Assembly (NCBI GenBank): GCA_014529385.2
Contig: CM043942.1
Span: 54,870,647-54,934,646, forward strand
DNA length: 64,000 nucleotides
DNA from: Adiantum capillus-veneris
Taxonomy: Eukaryota > Streptophyta > Polypodiopsida > Polypodiales > Pteridaceae
Direction of reading: 5' to 3'
In this document: positions 61,363 to 64,000 of the stretch, piece after piece
How positions within the stretch are numbered: position 1 is the first letter of the stretch
Layout: each line of letters starts with the position of its first letter
Position numbers and translations under genes: made by a program
The notes under the pieces: model-generated
What the model saw: the letters and a program-made list of their open reading frames with translations, nothing else
Database searches by the model: none
What the model was told of the DNA's origin: nothing

Positions 61363-62105
61363 TTGACTCTGAGCAAGGAAACCAAGCAGCTGATCAGAAC
61401 ACATAATGGACTACTAGAATTGATTGATCCCTTCAATAATTATGATGTTGGTATTAGGACTGAGAAGGAAGCTGAGTCATTGGATAAGCACAAGGGAGGA
61501 GGTCCAAATTGGCTACTTCCAAATGAACAAGAAGTGGAAGAATCTCAACTCAGAGGAGAACCCTCGAATGATAAAGATCAATAAGCACCTGAAGACAGAG
61601 ATCAAGGAAAAATCAAAGGCACTGTTCCAGAAATACAAGGATGTATTTTCTTGGGAATATATTGATTTGAAAGGAGAAGATCCAAAGGTATGCCAACATC
61701 AAATACCACTAAAGCCAGATTCTAGACCAGTGAGACTGCAGAGATACAAGATGAACCCCAACTATGCTAAGAAGGTCAAGGAGGAGATAGACAATCTTCT
61801 CAATGCAGGGTTCATAATAGAGGTGGCGAGCAGTGACTAGTTGTTTCCAATAGTGGTAGTTCCCAAGAAGAATGGCAAGTTAAGGGTGTGTGTGGATTAT
61901 AGGAATTTGATTGCTTGGATTGTCAAGGACCCCTTCCCATGCCCTTTACAGACATGCTATTGGATGAGATTCTAGGCCATGAAATGTATAGCTTTATAAA
62001 CGATCACAGTGGCTACAATCAAGTTAAGATTGCACGTGAAGATTGAACTAAAACCACATTAATCACTGAATGAGAAGCATTTTTAAGGGAGGCAAATTAG
62101 TTCGG
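61363..62105 (+). pseudogene. Gypsy D reverse transcriptase N-terminal segment
   Basis: KYKDVFSWEYIDLKGEDPKV, QIPLKPDSRPVRLQRYKMNP, KKVKEEIDNLLNAGFIIEVA, IVVVPKKNGKLRVCVDYRNL: the RT fingers region of gypsy. The palm core (YxDD) is not reached; the sequence loses RT similarity at about 62105. Confidence 0.8.
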
Positions 62106-62770
62106 GTGGCCTCTACACCAAGACAATTCCCAGAGGCATCATCAATGCCGGGTTGGAAATCTTGGGGGGGGGGGGGGGGGGGGGGGGGGACCACCTAGCA
62201 AATATGCTGCTAGGACGCAAGAGAACTTAGATCATGAATGAAATGCAGCATGCTAGTGGTGTTCAATCAGTGTGTCTCACAAAGATAAAAGTAATCATAA
62301 TATGTATGTGACATGATGCACCAACAAAGAAACCATCAACCAATCAAAAGGAGTGTTTTTGGGCAGATACATTGCTTGGACAACAAACAAGATGTCAACC
62401 AAGAGCAGAGCTTGATCCGTAGGTGCATGGAAACAAATAGATGGGTGTCAATCATCTACTCAACCTCTCTAGATAATCACTACCAAGGGAAATCAACTCA
62501 AAGCACACTAGGTGTACACAACCGCTGCTTTACCTACGATGCTTGAACTCTCCAAAACATTTCCTAACGTCATCGAATCATCATGAATCTCAAGGATAAC
62601 GTCTACACACTTAGAAGACACTACCCTTTAGTCCCTAACCCAATCTACTACCTGCAACCACTTTGTGTGAAAATCGCGTATGAAGAGAGGCCCAAAATTA
62701 TAAGTCATCGATTCTCAAAGTGCTTATGCCTAAGATGTAGCTTGGCTTTCCGTAAATGCAATGACATATA
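62106..62770. other. Unassigned sequence with 26-bp poly-G
   Basis: An uninterrupted run of 26 G at 62164-62189, close to where gypsy D breaks off. The rest to 62770 shows no domain or repeat that I can recognise. Confidence 0.5.
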
Positions 62771-62779
62771 GCAATCATA

Positions 62780-63221
62780 AAACGGATGCACGGTTGGAGA
62801 GAAAACTCACCTCAAAGATCGTGGAGAGCTCTTTGCGAGGAGACCAAATTGTGCAAGCTTGGCGTTCTAACACAATGGTGTAGTCGCCTTTGCAATGTAG
62901 CTTTAGTAGCACATCTAAGGAAGAGAAGAAGCTCTCACTCACTCTGAACAAACAACACACAATCACGATACACTTCGTAGAGCTCAAAAAGATGATTGAT
63001 TCAAAAGTTGTCTTAGGTTTACAAAAATTGGCTTTTAAACCTCAGCCTTGGAGGTTCTAACTCATCAAAATTAAATTCTACTTTCTACCATGGGTTTTAT
63101 TGATCTGCATATTCAATAGGTTACAATCTGGAAACTCAATGGAGTCCCAAAAAATAATTACAAATGTATTCGTCAAATTATATGATACAAAAATAGGCTT
63201 TCTTGTGTTCAGTTGTTAACA
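62780..63221 (-). repeat. Probable 3' LTR (5' part) of an F-related gypsy H
   Basis: On the minus strand a polypurine tract (CGGAGGGGGGGGGAG, about 63236-63222) is followed by TGTTAACAACTG. The LTR runs left to about 62780, end uncertain. It includes TTTAAAAGCC (TATA-like) and GACTACACCATTGTG, close to GACTACACCATCGTGG in the Gypsy-F LTR. Confidence 0.65.
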
Positions 63222-63318
63222 CTCCCCCCCCCTCCGCGTCAATGTCGTCCTCGGCATGAGCTTTCCATGTGTTGGGGATTTGTTTTTTTGAGTTGGTGGC
63301 AGTCTTCTTCAGCTTTTG

Positions 63319-63985
63319 TCAATGGAAGCCTAGTGGCTTTATGTATGACTCATATCTCACGTTGCCCATGTTGATTGTAGGGCCAAAGATCCTGCTGTCA
63401 TAAGTGAAGAAGTCGATGTAGAAGGCTTCCTTGAATGCTTGCATATGGAAGATTGGCAGGAACATCAATCTTTGATAGAATAAGTGGAGCACCTCCGAGG
63501 ATGGCTTCTTTGACAAATCATAAATCATCTTGGTGACAGTGTCGCTCGTTGATAGTAATGTTGAGTCTGTGGCTTTGGACGATGCGAACTCCTTGATGCA
63601 GGCTAGCATTGTTTTACATATCTTTCTAAGCATCACACAGCTCAAGTCAAGAGAGCCAGTGAAAAGCTTAATGGCACCGGTGAGGGTTTTCATCACATAA
63701 GTTCTCTTTATTGTCTCTCGCTCCTTGGATGTGGAAGATTAGGATAATTCAGCCAATTTGAATGCCTTTGCAACAACATTGCATGATCTTTCCAGGACCT
63801 CATTTGCGGCACTGGTAGAAGGAGACATCATCCCTTACTGACTTTGACGCGTCAACCAGACATACAAGGTATGTTGGATATTTGGAAAGCCACCCTTTTT
63901 TACATTTAGGATGTGAGTCCACTATACATTTGGAGGCCTTGTGATCTTTGATATCACCATCAAAAAGTGGTGTTGGCTCCTCCAT
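63319..63985 (-). pseudogene. Gypsy H accessory ORF 2, conserved C-terminal region
   Basis: Two open segments on the minus strand: 63985-63800 with KCIVDSHPKCKKGWLSKYP, and 63696-63319 with MKTLTGAIKLFTGSLDLSC, VMLRKICKTMLACIKEFASS, RLMFLPIFHMQAFKEAFYID and SRIFGP. Both align in order with Gypsy-F 45190-45800. As in F, the region ends shortly before the polypurine tract and LTR. Function unknown. The element continues beyond the window. Confidence 0.75.
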
Positions 63986-64000
63986 TTAGATGCGCTTTTT

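Larger units (their letters stand above)
53047..62105 (+). mobile_element. Gypsy D, decayed, interrupted by copia E
   Basis: Probable LTR and PBS, gag (53497-54417), copia E inserted (54418-59433), then gag remainder with zinc-binding motifs (59434-60010), protease (about 60680-61000) and the start of RT (61590-62105), where it is cut off. It is heavily broken and old. Family: plant Ty3/gypsy with the protease before RT, in contrast to F. Confidence 0.75.

Overview
The window is a repeat-dense stretch of a land-plant nuclear genome. It holds Ty1/copia and Ty3/gypsy LTR retrotransposons with plant-type tRNA-Met and tRNA-Asp-like primer sites, a chromodomain gypsy, and a plant L1-type LINE whose ORF1 has a DUF4283-like domain plus a CCHC knuckle. 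No ordinary host gene could be supported. The divergence of the families and the long non-coding gypsy internal regions would fit a large-genome plant, possibly not a flowering plant, but the lineage cannot be resolved from sequence alone.

Layout. (1) 1-648: 3' end of a gypsy copy (+). 649-3995: 5' half of an L1-type LINE, antisense. 3996-11603: a block with the end of an old copia (Copia-1), a fragment of an unusual gypsy accessory ORF, an unclassified coiled-coil fragment, a decayed copia (Copia-2) and a gypsy fragment (Gypsy-G). 11604-20349: young non-autonomous gypsy 'Gypsy-A' (-), with gag and protease but no RT or integrase. 20350-23865: 3' half of the same LINE, now sense. 23866-24330: the rest of Copia-1. 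Two target-site duplications (5 bp for Gypsy-A, 15 bp for the LINE) are each split between the left and right blocks in opposite orientation. 649-11603 therefore appears to have been inverted by recombination between two opposed Gypsy-A copies.
(2) 24601-49857: three-deep nest. A small non-autonomous copia-like element (C) holds a chromodomain gypsy (B, minus, 26155-49417, TSD TTCTT), which holds a large gypsy (F, plus, 28473-46791).
(3) 49858-53046: small repeats: a foldback element with an internal 18-bp tandem repeat and a tRNA-like head, a LINE 3' fragment, microsatellites and an inverted-repeat cluster.
(4) 53047-62105: decayed gypsy D (+) interrupted by copia E (54418-59433). 62105-64000: unassigned sequence, then the 3' end of another F-related gypsy on the minus strand.

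The most distinctive object is gypsy F and its relatives. F has (a) seven copies of an 18-bp perfect or near-perfect palindrome, AGTCTATCGCGATAGACT, in diverged ~297-bp repeats on both sides of its gag-pol region; (b) a tandemly duplicated integrase H2C2 module, also present in Gypsy-G; (c) a retropepsin-like domain downstream of integrase, followed by a W-rich segment resembling the one after the protease of Gypsy-A; (d) two accessory ORFs near the 3' LTR, of no family I recognise, with homologues at 4600-5749 and 63319-63985; and (e) a second polypurine tract inside the element. All LTR elements here are treated as fossils; most are broken, and several are truncated or interrupted.
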